Below, piece by piece: positions 1 through 13,545 of a stretch of 64,000 nucleotides of DNA. The position numbers were made by a program, and so were the translations under genes. Origin of the DNA: Isoetes taiwanensis (taxonomy: Eukaryota > Streptophyta > Lycopodiopsida > Isoetales > Isoetaceae); contig JAJEKV010000021.1 of assembly GCA_021234155.1 (NCBI GenBank), positions 18,903,011 to 18,967,010 on the forward strand, in the 5' to 3' direction. The notes under the pieces are model-generated. The model saw only the letters and a list, made by a program, of their open reading frames with translations. It made no database searches and was not told the origin of the DNA. How positions within the stretch are numbered: the first letter of the stretch is position 1; every line of letters starts with the position of its first letter.

Positions 1-2394
1 CAAGTGTTAGAGTGTCACTGTTTCTTTCTAGACAGGGAATAAGTTGGAGCCAGTCTGCACTTAAGGCATTTCACAAAGGATTTATTGGTGAACTGAATGA
101 AGTGAAGCCATGAGGAGGTGAGTCCCATAAGAGCCCAGTTGCCTTTTTTCTGTCAAAAGCATTAGCCTAGCATCAGTCGTTCAAATTTGAGCAGGATGTG
201 GATGATTGAAGACAGAGTGAAAGCCAGTTCTCATTTTCGATTTGCCTCCATTCGTGAAGTTGTTGCGCCAAGAATTTGCCATAAAATATAAAATTTGTGA
301 CGGATTCCATATTTGTTCAATGTCCTGAAAGGGAATTTCGGTGTTTGTAGTTAGCAGTGGATTTGTATGCAGGTGATATTTCAGCATTTTGTAATTCGAA
401 AGTGGTGTATGCAAGCTGTCTATGGATCTTAACCAACAATAAGCCAGCGAAAAATCTAGTGATAGGAATTGTATCACTAGATTGGCTTCCATCTCCACAC
501 TGATTACATACCAGCAGTATACTCTGATCCGTGTAAAAGACGTAACTGCAGAAGGAAAGTTCTGGGCTGGGAAATAATCCAGCGAAAATCTAGTGATAGG
601 AATAGTATTTTGAAATGCTTTGAAAGATAGTATAGCAACTATTTAGAATAGAAGATGTTATTACAGAGGGGAAACTTCTGAGCTGGGCCATAGTTCATTG
701 TTTACCCAAACAGCTAGCATATGCAGATACCAGTTCTCCAAGCCATTATATGCTGCATCAGACTTAACAACCTAGTATTTTTGTTTCTTTACCTCAACCT
801 TCCAAGACAGCAGCCTTCTTAGCCAAGTATGCCTTCTACTGGAATTCAGGGCTTGACTAAATCTGTGGCACCATAAATTCACATTGTCTGAGGCATCAAA
901 CATCTTACTGCTGCTAGAGAGTTACGGCCTATCCAATTCTGGATGCATTGTGTTCCAGTTTAATTGTATTAATACAATATCTGAACAAATCTTGGAGAAT
1001 CTTTACCATTTGGTGCACCTGGGCAAGCTTTTGTGGCATTCAGAAAACCAGGAGTTCTGTCTCAGGGGAGGTTCACAAATACGTTGAGGTTTTTTGTGAA
1101 GAAGGTAAATTCATGCAGTTTCCTCTATAGTTTGATAATTATACGAGACAATGTTGCAGGATTATGCATATGGTTTCAGTATGCAGCACGAATTTTTAGT
1201 TGCAGGCATATGAATGTTTTTTAGAATTGACAGATGCGTTGGCAACAAACATAATATGGTAATGCATTCGGTAAGATCAAACTGATTATGGGGTCAATTA
1301 TATGCATTTGTCTACCCAAGTGTCGCATGGCTATATCCACGCATTATATATGGGATTATCGAGACAATTGCAGCTTCCGGAGTGCATCATCTTTTGATCT
1401 TTTTAGTTGGGTGGCGATGTCTCCATCTTTATTTAATCAATCATCTTAGGGGATCTAGAGGAATTTTGGGGGATTGAACATGCACCTAAATGTGCACTTT
1501 ATGCAATCAAAACTTATTGTTATGGAATAAAACTTATTGTTATGGAATTACGATGAAGCTTTGATCAATTCATAAATATTTGTTGCTTCATGTTGAAGAT
1601 ATGAGAAAGGGTATAGCGCTAGCAACCAAAATTGATTATTCATAAATTAGATTCTAAAAGCTAGTTTGTTATCATTTTACAATAACTCTCTCCCCTTAGG
1701 TTACGGGGACTTGGATTTTTACTTCTAATGATTATGTTCAAAAAATAGATCTGAAAAAACATGTGACTAGAATTGTGCTTTATGCCATTATGGATTGCCC
1801 AACTCGCTCGCTTGCATGCTGAATTTTGTAAATTACAATAGGAACACATGTCATATATGAACTTGCAAATAACTGAAGAACACACAAACTCTTAGTTCAC
1901 TTTGAAAAATAATATCTTGAATGGATCTTGAATGAATCACTTTGAATCGTAATCTTGCTATTGTAGAGAACTTTTAATTGAACTAGAGCATACATTTGAT
2001 TTTTAGTTTTTAATTGCGTTCTTTGCAACTCATGCTCGATGTGTTGTGTTAAAAATCAAGTGGTTTTGGAATTGAAAGATTCAAAAATGGGAATTTTGAA
2101 TTTCTAATGTGACATCGTGGTTACTATCCTCAAAAGTGACTTACCTATTTTAAAAGTCAAATATTGTAAACAAACTAGATTACTATGTCATTGAATATCT
2201 TCAAAGCCAATGGGAGATATGATTAAAAGAAAAAAAAATTGTCATAACTATTATATAAAAAGATAACATCAATACCCATTGCTCCTTCTCGCACCGTAGG
2301 ACTGAGATAACCTCATATGTTCATGACGTTAGGGCTTACAGGCAATCTACAGGATTGTATGAAAATTTCAGCAATATCCATAAGACTTTGGGGT
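1..2394. other. Non-coding stretch, diverged short repeats
   Basis: I see no credible gene here; the open frames are short and have no recognisable motifs. A diverged tandem repeat lies near the left end: the 'ccagcgaaaatctagtgata' segment at 444-465 recurs at 579-598, and 'gaaggaaagttctgggctgg' at 551-570 recurs in altered form near 668-686. A perfect 20-bp head-to-tail duplication (aaaacttattgttatggaat) lies around 1509-1548. The rest is unremarkable AT-rich sequence. Confidence 0.5.
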
Positions 2395-3385
2395 ATATTA
2401 TTCTAGAATGGGACTCGCAATGAAACCAACAAACCCCTAACTTAGACTTGCTTCTCATTCATCTCTTGATTTTCTACAATGGGGATAGTGGGTAGCGCAC
2501 ATTACACGAACTACCCACCCATAAAAATAAAGGGAAAATCCAATTATATCATTTGGACCCCAACAAAATACAATGCTAATAGAGATCAAGAGGTACTGGT
2601 GCCGAAAGCTTATCACCGGATTAAAAACCTCTCGCCCTTTCGGTTTTCGAGGAAAAAACCTAGTGATAAGCCCGAAGGGGCTTTGACAAACGTAAGGCAT
2701 AAAAATCGCCCCAAAACCCAAAAAATGGAAAAGTCGAAACAGATGTCCGCTAACCCGTATTGCACATCATCACCAACAAAACAACAAGACAAAACAAACC
2801 TCCCGAGTGGAGGGGTCGGACACGCCACGCCACGCTGATAAAAAATACAATAACAAAGAAGGGGGAGGGTGGGTTCAAAGAGAATAAGGTACCGCCGAGA
2901 GAAAGAGGAAGCGCCGATGAGAAGTCGGGCGTAAACGCTTCTAAAATAGCTTTAACTCCCAATCAGAAAGCGCATGCGCCACCAGCCAAGATGCATGGGG
3001 GCATGATGCTTCCATTCTAGAATGGCCGACCATGTCTCATCGATGGGATTCTAGAATGGGACTCGTGATGAAACCAACAAACCGCCCGGTACCAAAGGAC
3101 TTCCTTAACAAACTAGATCGAGGACGGGTCACGTGGATGAAGGCTAAAGGCCGAGAAAGGACTGCGATGAAAGAAACGCCAAAGCCAAACCAAAACCAGA
3201 AGAAGCCCCTCCCGCCTGAAAACAATTCAAAGAGAATAAGGTAATCACGAGAGAGAAGAGGGAAGCCATGAGAAGTCGGCAAAACGCCTAAAAATAGCTT
3301 AACTCCCAACCAGAGCGGGGATGCGCCGCCAAGATGCATGCAAAACATGCATGCTCGTCCCATTCTAGAATGGCGATCCGATGTC
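2395..3385. repeat. Duplicated element bounded by CCATTCTAGAATGG palindromes
   Basis: Two related units lie head to tail. Both begin with attctagaatgggactcg followed by 'atgaaaccaacaaac' (about 2401 and 3049), and both end with the palindrome CCATTCTAGAATGG followed by 'atgtctc.tcgatggg' (about 3013 and 3359). The 3' halves also align: 'tcaaagagaataaggta', then 'gatgagaagtcgg' or 'catgagaagtcgg', then 'aaaatagctttaactcccaa' or its shortened form. The first unit is about 300 bp longer. The open frames across both strands have no known motif and look like by-products of the base composition. A small non-autonomous transposon or a solo-LTR pair are the alternatives. Confidence 0.5.
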
Positions 3386-3419
3386 TCTGATCGATGGGAA
3401 TATTGACGAAGTTCAAAAA

Positions 3420-3945
3420 CTCTTCAGATATTAGAGAATCTAGGAGTGTGTGTAGGATCTTGGGAATCTATGCAAATCTTGAGTGGATCTTCGCAAATCT
3501 AGAGGAAATTCAAGGGAATATTCATAAAATATTTGTGAATCTAAAGGAATCTTGATGGAATCTTGGAGAATCTAGAGGAATCTTCATAGAATCTAAGGGA
3601 ATCTAGGACAATTTACATAGAATCTACAGAAATCTTGAAAGAATCTTGAAGAATCGGGAAAACCTTTATAGAATCTAGAAGAATCGTGATAGAATCTTAG
3701 AGAAGCCATGGGTATCTTGGAATAATCTTTGTGAATATAAAGGTATATAAGGAATCTTTATAAAACCCTTGAGAATCGAGGGGAATCTTTATGGAATCTT
3801 AAAGAATCTTGGAAAATCTTCATAGAATATAATGGAAACTAGAAGAGCCTAGATGGTATGTTGAGGAATCTAGAGGAATTTCTGGATAATCTTTGAAAAT
3901 CTTTCTACGAAAACCTTTGTAGAATCTAGGTGAATCTTTCACACC
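3420..3945 (-). repeat. Degenerate GAATCT-type minirepeat array
   Basis: About 0.5 kb is built from variants of 'gaatctagaggaatctt' with a 12-18 base rhythm. On the minus strand it reads as 'aagattcctctagattc', which is the unit of the arrays at 58.85-59.68 and 60.77-61.37 kb. The flank supports common ancestry: a segment near 4024-4043 is the reverse complement of 'tatatatacaagtgtttgta' at 58,789-58,808, next to the distal array. The array is therefore part of a longer dispersed repeat rather than locally generated slippage. Confidence 0.7.
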
Positions 3946-6760
3946 GGCATGTTTTGCATGGTTAGCTTCATATGTCTAAAATACTTTAATAGACACATTC
4001 AACTCGTGATAGGCCCTACATAGTACAAACACTTGTATATATATAAAAATATACCGTGATATAAATTGGACATTCTATATGGAAACATTATATGTATTTA
4101 CAACATGAGAAAACCTGCAAATAATACATCATCAAGTGGAATAAACAATACATTAATGTTAGTGGAAAATAGACCAAAATGCCCTACCATTTTTACTTGA
4201 TCATATCAATAAATATTGTTCCATGCAAAGGCCACTCCCAGCACCATATCAATTCCTTCCTTTCTCAAGACTCGATCGCTTTGATCATCTTTCTTAAAGA
4301 TTTACATCCCTTCTCAAAGATTATCAATTCTTTCCTTTCTCAAGACCATCGCCCTTGATCGCCATTATATCCGAAAGGAAACCATCAAACCTCCCTTTTC
4401 AAAGTTGATATTTAATCAACCTCTAAAAGCGATTGAGTCCTTCCCTTCTCGAATAAACTTATTTCCTCAGAAAGTCTCTAAAAATCACAAATTAGACATC
4501 AACTTAATTTGTCTCAAAGCATAGGTTAGTTTAAAACAAAATGTTTACTAACCTCTCCACTAGAAGCACCAACTTCCGACGGGCTTTCTATTCTAGTTTG
4601 CAATCTCCAAAGACCAACCGTAAGACTCAATATCAGGGAATAGCAAACATTCTATTCATCTAGACATGAGCACCAATTCATTCTATTCACTTGACATGGC
4701 GTCAACTCATTCCAACCTCTTGGGCATGGGGCTTATTCCAATCACTTGGACAAGAGCAACAAACTCTTTCCATTCCCTGGTTTGGATCGCAGATCTCATA
4801 AATAGCATCAACTATTATGACAATCACTAGCCTCACCCATAAGAATGCAATAAAAAATATCTAAAGATTTTAATCACAATCCTTAAACATCAATTTCATA
4901 CCAAAAATACAACAACAAACAAATAGGAAATTATGCACTCCAATCTTTAGGAGATAAATAGCCACCCAATTAATTTAAGACATTCCTTGCCTTAGGCTTT
5001 AAATAATCCTTTGTAACCATATAGTTCATCACCCAACACGATAGTATACAAGGTAAATACTTATTGAGCCCTTGAAAACACTCCACCGAGCCAAAGATAA
5101 AGCCAGAACAATATATATATATTTTTAGGTATTTTTCTAGTGGACCATGACTGCCGCATATGAACTCCTAGGAAGGGTTCGAATAGACTTTATACCATTG
5201 ATTTTATATGAGTTTTAAAGTGAATACTTCAAATGGATTTCCTGGTCCATCACCTGACCACTCTAGTGTTAAAATACAATAAAAACATAATTTTTGATGG
5301 CGCTTTGAGAATATTAATATGTCACATTTGTTCTTGATGCAACCACAACGACAACATTGGTGGATTCGGGCAAGAAATCTAGCCCTTTCTCGGTCATATA
5401 CACTTGAAAAAAGGATAAAAGAATTTGGCACGAAGAGTTCGGACTTAGCCATTACTAAATTCAATTCTCTTCCTCTAAATTCTGGAATCTCCTGGATGCC
5501 CTCTGAATGAGTCTGACAATTTTCTCGCCCTCTTGTATCACCATGGCGGACCACGCCTTGCTCGAGTGGATAGTGTATAGTAAAGAGTCGGTCTTTGGCG
5601 TAAGCATTAAATCAAAACAAAGGCTTCGATGTCACCGTGTCGATGATCAAGATATGTTGTGATAAGTGGGGTTCCCAGACGTTGGATACGGATGGCCAGG
5701 ATTGCTTAAGAGCCTACTCTTAGTCAAGGTTAACCTTCAGATCCCCTGAGGCCGATATTCTCTAGTCCCCGGTATCGCCAAGGTGATGATCTCGGCAGGT
5801 GTATAACGTGTGTGACGCCTGCATGTACACGATGCTCCCATCATACAAATACGGGGGAATTCCCCTCCTGTAGCCAATACATCACCATGGAAAGGCCCTC
5901 CGTCTAACTCGGACCACTTGGGATGGCCAAGCCAAATGTCTGGATGAGAAACACGGAGGTGTCATTCGTCCCACGTCCTCTATGGGAATCCTATACAGCG
6001 AAAGCGTACATACATATTAGCACACGGCAATCATGCTCAAAATAATATACCACCATGAAGGGCGTCCATCCATTATCATCATCTACATAGTAATACAAGT
6101 ACAAGATAACATAAGCAATATACCATAAATAAGGACTCTACCACGGGCTCGGACTCCATGGGGTCGACCACCGTCAAAAATTCAAGATAACAACAGACAG
6201 AGGTATAACATGGCATTGGTCGGCATAGAACAATGGCTAGGGTAGTCCACTCCATCAGCCCCTCTTGTGCACACTTTACGATAGGTTAAAACATGCTATG
6301 GCATGGATTTTAACCTTCCGTCCAGATGCAATCCCATGGAATCACCCTATGAGACTATTCCGTGTTATATCTCCCCGGTCCCGGATGAGGCGTGTCGGAG
6401 GGCCCACTACGGGCATGACGGATCCCTCGGTGTGTAGAGAACATGTGCCACATCGTTGACCCCGCATCCGCATCCGACTTATTCCCCTAAATTTTAAGGC
6501 CGCTCACGCCCGCTCGAGCCCCAAGACGTCCATATAGGCACTCATCTTGGGACCCGTGGAGTGTCAGGACCCATACCAGGCCCACACTCGATCGACTATA
6601 AGCCCGGCACATTGTTGGAGTCCTCAGAGCCACGCTTAGGCACCACCCCATCCCCCGTTTCACCATCATACCACGTTATTCCACAAGCAAATCACAACAT
6701 AGCATCTACAAATAAGTGGGCTCTTGTGCAATGGTACGCATTTATTAGGTCTTAAGGGGC
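3946..6760. other. Non-coding stretch, possible LTR-type sequence
   Basis: No supportable gene. From about 5590 to 6760 the composition changes: GC rises and long runs without coding features appear, directly downstream (on the minus strand) of the Ty3/gypsy polymerase relic. This is where its 3' end and LTR would be expected, but I found no second copy near 9-10 kb to pair with it. The LTR assignment is therefore only a possibility. Confidence 0.3.
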
Positions 6761-6769
6761 AAAGTGGCA

Positions 6770-9020
6770 CTTGGAGAGTTTGGGCCACCCGATGTCGCCT
6801 TTAGCTTCTCCAATACCCTTCTCAAAATACAATGCTCTTCCATGGTCTTGCTATAGACTAGGATATCATCAAAGAACACAATGACAAATTCGCCTAAGAA
6901 TTCCCCACAAGATGTTGTTCGTCAAACGCATGAACGCGTTTGCATTCGATAAGTTTTAAAGGCATTACCGTGGAATTCATAGTGCCCATACATCGCTGCT
7001 CGAAGGCGGTTTTTGTGGATGTCTTCTTCGCTTGATCCTTATCTCGATGATAGCCCTAACTTAGGTCAATCTTGAAGAAGACTTTGCTCCCTCGGAGCTG
7101 GTCCATCAAGTCATCCACCCTTGACAGGCTGCATTTTTGTTCTTTATCATTTGCTTATTAAACCGACGATAGTCAATGCACATCCTTAGACTTCCATATT
7201 TTTCTTCTAAAAAAGTGCTCCAGAAGGTGACACACTTGGTCTTATGAATCCAAGCTCAAGCAGTTCTTCTGCAATTGCTTCTTAAGCTCTACCAACTGGG
7301 GTGCTCATCCTATAAGGTGCCTTGCCAGGGCTTAGCATCTGAGCTAATGTGATTTCACACTCTACACCCCTATAAGGTGGTAGACGGATTTCATTCGTGG
7401 AATACATCATGAAACTCCTTTACGAGCCTTGCTATCTCGGCAGGCAACTACTTTTCACTTGGCTCACTTCCTTTTGCTTGACTTGGCTCAACCGCGCCTC
7501 TTGCCTCAAGATGTAGTCCACCCCTATTCTTTATTATGTTTTTTCTCAACTGCTTCATAGAGATACATTGCATAGCTGGAAGTTACCTTCTTTACCTTTT
7601 ACTATGTATCGATTGTCGCCTAGCCACATAGAGATCTCATTAGCAGTTCACGTCTATCATAGCTTTTGCTGGTCCGAGAACTCCATTCCTACTATGAGGT
7701 TGTATTTCCCAATGTCCATCACTTCCTCACCCATCGGCCACTTGTTTCCACTAAGGTCTATGTCAAAACTAATTCTCCTCCCCTTAGTGTGGCGTCATCG
7801 CCCGCTTGCCATCTGCCGACTGCCCGGGCTTGGACTTCAAGATCTTATTCCTCATGAGAGGCCAGCCTTGGAGAAGCAAAGTTGTGGGAACTACCTGTGT
7901 CTATCAAGACGATATATGGCTTGCTATCTATGATTCCTTTTGCCGAGATGACCGGAGAATGATTCTTAACCTCCCCTGACTCAATGGCTGCACAAATTTT
8001 ATACTCACATTCGATGAAGTCTTGGGTTTCCTGTTGGTCGCCTTCTTCGTCATCCCCCTCGGCTGCTGACTCCCAATCGGCAAGTTTAGCTAATGCCACC
8101 TGCATAACAAAAGGGCAATTGTGCGTTTCCTTGCCCCCGGCCGGAAGCACCGTAAACACAATTTCTTCTATACATTCCCTCTTCTCCTTTGGGATGCCGC
8201 CTTGAAGAAATCTAATTGACTCATGCGATCTTCTTGTGGCTTGCTATCTCCAAAAGACTTCCCCGAAGCTTTCCCTTGGGGCTCGGCCTCTCACGTGAGA
8301 GGGCTGTCTAGTCCGATGTTGCCCCCTTTGCCTTTCCTTTATATGGAAGTTTAAATCTTCGGGGTCCTCATTGGTGCCTCTTCTAGTAGAGCTTTATCTT
8401 AAAGCTTCCCCAACTGTTCTGGTTGATTGCCCTCACGCCTTTTGATGTTTTGAGGGCCCTCGACATACCCATCTACCACGTTTTTTTCGTTATCCTTGGA
8501 ATATTCAAACTCAACCTCATGAACTCCTCCAGTGATGATAGCCACCGGACGTACTACCCCGATCCAACCTATAGAATTGCAGTATTTGTCTGCGCGGGTA
8601 TGGGATCTCGGGACATAGTGCTTACGGAATGCCTTGTCAATATCCTAAACCCAAGTAGCTTGTTTCTTCTCAACTTATTTGATTTTGCATATCCCTTCCA
8701 CCATATTTCCCGTGGCCCCTATCAAGTTTGTTGTTGCCACCTTGCCTATATCTTTATCTTTCATTCCATAAGAGTTTTCAAATTCTTCCACTCATCCAGC
8801 CATGCTTCGCCTCCATACCTCGACCGTCCTTGCCCCGAGAATTGGCCTAGCTTTCTTGTCTTCCATAATGCTACTCATTGTGTCGGTTTTTTTTTTGTAG
8901 TCATCATTTTCTCGTTTTATTTCTGCCTGCGATGTGTCTCATCATTCTTGGAGCTACTTCCTAAACCAACCGTTTTGATTTTCTATAATCAAAAGATCCA
9001 ACACCGCTTTTGATACCACC
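6770..9020 (-). pseudogene. Ty3/gypsy gag-pol relic (gag, protease, RT)
   Basis: On the minus strand, frames rejoin across many stops and shifts to give, in order, a gag-like segment (about 9000-8200), a degenerate zinc-knuckle-like stretch near 8110-8150, an aspartic protease core with IDTGSSHNF (about 7870-7900), and the start of reverse transcriptase. The RT shows the EFHDVF segment, the AEELLELGFIRPSVSPSGAL block (about 7215-7290) and a segment ending in NAFMRLTNNIL near 6910-6960. The active-site strand is badly damaged, and no RNase H or integrase follows. This order (protease before RT) and the RT blocks are those of plant Ty3/gypsy polyproteins. The element is dead, truncated at its 3' side and not recently active. 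Confidence 0.8.
9006..9018 (-). other. Primer-binding-site-like motif of the Ty3/gypsy relic
   Basis: The minus strand reads TGGTATCAAAAGC. This resembles the initiator-methionine-tRNA primer site (TGGTATCAGAGC) of plant LTR elements and lies just upstream of the gag relic. A 5' LTR should therefore lie to its right, above 9020, although its outer end cannot be set because no partner LTR is visible. Confidence 0.5.
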
Positions 9021-11280
9021 AGACGAGCCCGCCGAAGTTGACCATCATGGCAACTTCGAGAATTTGTCAAAACTACAAAGGACTAGCTCTAGATTGCTAT
9101 ATCCAATATTGACATGATGACGTAATACAATATGGTGAAGAATAAAATCTTCTTACTCATAACAATTAGAGATCAATAATAATGTGCTCAAATATATCCA
9201 TCATCAGCTACACAATATCCGGTTGAGTAATTCACAAGCGCGTCTCCTCTAGAACTTAACCACTATCCTCATCTACATTGTTTGCCATCCACTTAACCAT
9301 TGCCTTGCTTATTCAATTTGATATGCACTCACTAGGATTAGTCCTTGTAACTATGTGGAGATATGTGGTCAGCTGCATACACAAAAAATCTTTGCAATCT
9401 TGAATAACAAGGATATGAGCAAATTAAACATAAGAACCTATGGTGCAATGCTAAACAATGACAATATGATCAATAAAAGTCGACCTGAAGAGCATCAAAT
9501 GCGATTATAATAAAGAGAACAAACAATCATGATGCACAACTCGATAATGGGAAGCTCAAATGACCTATATACAGCCCCTGTTAGCGAATAATGCCCGACC
9601 GACTTACATTTCAAGTCCTCAGAGTGGCGAGTGGTGGGGTGGACTTCAGTATCGATACCCTTCCGGCCCATGTCCGCAGCCGGAGGACCTCTTACCATGG
9701 GTTTCAATGGTTGACATGCATCCACACCAGGAAGCTACGCCTGCAAGGAAGACACACCCCGTGTCACAGAGCACAAATAGAGAGAATATAGATAACATGA
9801 GAATGCCAGAGCAACCTAGGCTACTGAACCTAGAAGCCCATCCCCCGGGGATCCAAGAGATATCAAAATACTAAGACACAGATGATACAATACCAAAGAT
9901 CAAGACATGTGATGTTCATTAGATATTTAAAATATACTATAAAGGATTTTTACCCTTTCCTGATGTTGTCCATACCGTCCTACTTGTGTCAAGTAGCTAT
10001 TAGCTAACTTACTGATGAAGACCATGATGATGATCCAAACATGTCTAGGAAGTCTCAAGCCGTGTGTCATACTGATGTAAATCCAACACATGCACTTCAT
10101 TGACCAAATAGAAATACTACCAACCTGCTATCTGCAAAGCTTACCATTCAAAGTCATTCGCATGCTATAATGCCAAATCCACTTAATACCATAGGTGTTT
10201 TATTCCCGGGTCACACAGAAGACCCGTATAAACGAAGTGAGTGTCTGAAAGGGTTTTTTTTTTTCGATGTTTTCGTACATATACTAGGGGTTTAAATTCC
10301 TTTTTTATTGACATTTTAGTGTATTGTACGTGGATAAGGGGTGTTTCGTCCCACTCTAAGCGTGCAGGTGGCATATGCTCACGTGATAAAAGTGAATCCC
10401 CGAGATTTTATTAAACTGATATTTGTCCATCTAGCGTGGGATTTATGTATTCCTTTGTAATGTGCCATTTTGACATGTTCTAGGGTCCCCGGGTCCCAAA
10501 GTTTGATGAGAAAACAAGCGCCAAGATAATGCCTCAAAATGTTATGGTCTACCTATCGTGCATCTATATGCACATGTGCTCCCCGCACATTCTATCCGGC
10601 AAAGGCACCGAAGCCAATAGGTCTTGAGCCTCTGCAGTCCCATTGCTATGGTGTAAGGCAGGTGCAGAAAACAAGCATCTTCAATATTGACAACCTTCTA
10701 GAAATACACGATGTGTCTATCAAGGGCTGCCCTCTGAAGGGGCAAAAATCATGTCTCTTACACCAGGATTTGATGTGAGACCATGGATTTCACCTCAATT
10801 ATCCGTGCTAAGAAGGCTTTCTCGCGACCGCTCTAAGTCATTCAAAGTCGCCAGGAGACCATTGGGCCATAAAACCTTGACCATGCATGTATAAAGTTCG
10901 TTCCACCAATCTTGGGGTCCAAAAATGCTAGACCAGCAATATTACTTAAATGGCACGACTTTTTCAAAGACCAAACTTTCGAAAGCACATTTTTTTTTTT
11001 TTAAATTCTTTTCGAGCATGTCAACATTTCTTCACTTTCTTCATTTTACATGGAAATTCGTCCATTTTGGAGATTCCTCTTGCCTTTGATTCATCCGCAC
11101 CACTTCTGTCGCCACGAAGTTTTTTGACTCCATGGACAATCGCAATATCTAGAACATGTATATTTTTTTGTCTATTCTTTAAAATTTGGGTTCTTTCACT
11201 ATTTCAACCCAAGTGATGGTTAGAAATTCCTTCCACATTGTTCTCGGTTGCCACGGCCAAAAATAAGGTAGAATTCCATC
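9020..11280. other. Non-coding stretch
   Basis: No gene recognised. The first few hundred bases probably include the 5' LTR of the Ty3/gypsy relic. The remainder has only short open frames without motifs and a few homopolymer runs (for example about 10,253-10,264 and 10,990-11,002). Confidence 0.35.
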
Positions 11281-11283
11281 AAT

Positions 11284-11861
11284 TTGTGGTTGTGTTCTAA
11301 GGGTAGGCATCCTAAGAAAGGTGAAGCCATCGATGTTACAAAAGCAAAATTCCTTAGTGTTTGGAAAGTTCCACTTAAAATGGCAAACCATATTTCTATG
11401 ATCAAACCTCAATTTGCGGAAAGAGCTAAAGAGTTTAATCAATCGAGTTTACCAACAAGGATTGACAAATTATGAAGTTCTCGACTTGGTTTGCTAGGGC
11501 TTTTGCATGGCAAATCGAACTTTCAAAGGTCGGCCTAACCCTATCACGCTTTGAAGTGGATTGGGCCCAGTTTGCATTTGATTCCATGAAATGGTCTGAA
11601 GAGCAGAAAGTAAAATGTCAAAGTGAAAGAGTTAATCCTATTCATATTAATTTGAATGCTGTCATGGATCACATAAAGGCCCTAATGAATGAGAAGAGCA
11701 AGGCAGAAACTTCCATTACCAGCATAGAGCACGAGCTTCTTAGACTCGAGGGGAATGTGCAAGGGTCTGAAGCTGTACTAAAATCATTAGCTTGCATGTT
11801 GCAGACTAAAACTTTACAAATTATGGACCTAAATGAGATTTTGGGGATGATGAGGACATAG
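11284..11861 (+). pseudogene. Unidentified coding-like relic with coiled-coil segment
   Basis: Two open frames abut and overlap by a few bases. The first (11,284-11,475) is basic. The second (from an ATG at 11,472 to 11,861, 129 aa) is rich in Glu, Lys, Leu and Ser and has a heptad-like stretch from about residue 60 to 115, suggesting a coiled coil. The switch of frame at 11,472 looks like a frameshift in one original reading frame. I recognise no family. Weaker coding-like sequence continues to about 12,000. A retrotransposon structural protein is possible, but nothing in the sequence proves it. Confidence 0.3.
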
Positions 11862-12258
11862 CGCCATCATCATTGATGCCATGAATTGAGGAACAAAGTT
11901 TGAAAGATGCATTGGACTCGCTCATCATGAGTTTGAATTCAGAGAAAAGAACTTATTACGTAATAAACTTTCCTTAGTAACTTCAGCGCTAAGCTTCTTT
12001 GTCTAATGCAATTTGTTATTGGAATGCAAAGAGAATGCATTTACTTGCAATCCAGCAACCTTCTAGCGTAAAGAAATGTCTGGGGCTCTGAATGGGCATT
12101 TATAAACTTCCTACTGGAAACGAATCTAATGTTTGTGTTTCATGTGGATTGCTGTAATACATTTATCATGTCCGTTGCTTTGAAGTTATGGCAGATGCCC
12201 TGCATAGTCCAGGGGTGCAATACCAAAGTACCAACTGATCTTATGCAAGAAACTCTGG

Positions 12259-12860
12259 TTACAAAGTTAGGAAGCTGTCCAACAGCTTAGTAGAAAAAAC
12301 TCTGGACATTCCAAGATCTGAGATTTCCATTTCGTGGTGATGAACGATCCTCTTCATCACACCCGTCTTGATTTCAGGTGAATGCTTCTTGGTAAGCTTA
12401 TTGAAGTAATCAACTATAAGCTTGGCTATTTCTTGCCTGCGTCTGATCCTCACATCTTCTTGTTCAACCATTGCTTTGTTCATCTTATTTTTCAATCTGG
12501 CATCTCTCTTTCTCTATTTATCCAATTTCTTGTAAATTGTAGAGGAAACTGGATCTTCACACGTTATCTTCTTAGTTTTAGTGAGATCCAATAAATCTGG
12601 AACAGTGCATTGGAATTCATCCGCCAAAAAAATCAATGCTAAACATGTGATTGCCTCCAAGCTAGTGTCGGGGCACCACAAATTTCTTGGAAGAGAAATA
12701 AGTGAATTGGGGAAGAATTTGTGCGGGCCATGAGCTCGGAAAACAGTTGGGGGCTTGAATTTGCAATGTACCACGACTTGTGCAAAAATCCAGCCAAAAT
12801 CCCATAATCATTTCCTAACAGTTCATAGCTGAGGTGGACATGTGAGTACATGAAGGGCAT
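12259..12860 (-). pseudogene. Unidentified broken coding-like sequence
   Basis: Three minus-strand frames follow one another: about 12,860-12,780, then 12,774-12,514, then 12,495-12,259. They give protein-like sequence that is continuous in character, ending in a charged segment (MVEQEDVRIRRRQEIAKLIV) that could be helical. The frame changes imply at least two frameshifts. I could not assign a family. It lies just downstream of, and convergent with, the plus-strand relic at 11.3-11.9 kb; the two could be decayed parts of a mobile element. Confidence 0.25.
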
Positions 12861-13545
12861 AGAAAAAATGACGGGCGGTTACACCCACCATCACCCAAAT
12901 TAAGCAAAAGGGGTGCTTTAAAGCTGGCTAAAGTCCGCGCTAAAAGCATACGTCCGGGATGCATCCTTTGATACCCACTAGTATACTTTTGCCCACGGTC
13001 AGGCGATGGTTAAGGTTGTTGGTCTAAATGCATCCATCCTAGGTGGGCGGTGTGTATGGGTATGATGGATTTCTTATTGCAAAGATCCTCATCTCAAAAT
13101 TCATTTGGAGGCTCCCTAATGGTGAAGAAGATGACTCTCCTAGCCTTTGCCTTCTCAAACAATCTCTCGGGTCATTGTACTCCTTTAGGCAGAAGGCCAA
13201 ACCAGTTCTTCCACGGCTCTATTTCACCCTCTTGAGCCTTTTCCAAATGCATCTCCTTTTCTTCGAGGATTATTGACTTCATGGAATGCGATCAGACATC
13301 TATTTTGGCCGTGTCCATCCACCCATGCTCTCCTAGATATTCCGTAGTGGTGGGTGCCATTGCCATCAGACCCCTTAGCTCCTCCACTGCACATCCGCAG
13401 ATGCTCGTCCCTCTTACGAGACCGGTGGGCCCTAGCAAGTGTCGTCTCAATTCAAGCATGGTATGAAGGTGGTCGCCTCTTGCCATAGCCGACGTTTCAA
13501 GCAAAATTCTTACTCTCATGTTGGGATGTAAATGTATGGGAGAAG

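Noticed and set aside
2455-3363. Long overlapping open frames on both strands (up to 119 codons) in the duplicated element
   Set aside because: No motifs, the frames do not match between the two units, and the length follows from a low-stop base composition.
7568-8205. Plus-strand frames opposite the gypsy relic
   Set aside because: They are antisense shadows of the minus-strand protease and gag sequence, which carries the recognisable motifs.
8423-9013. 196-codon plus-strand frame
   Set aside because: The minus strand of the same interval reads as Ty3/gypsy gag; the plus frame is hydrophobic and motif-free, as expected for an antisense shadow.
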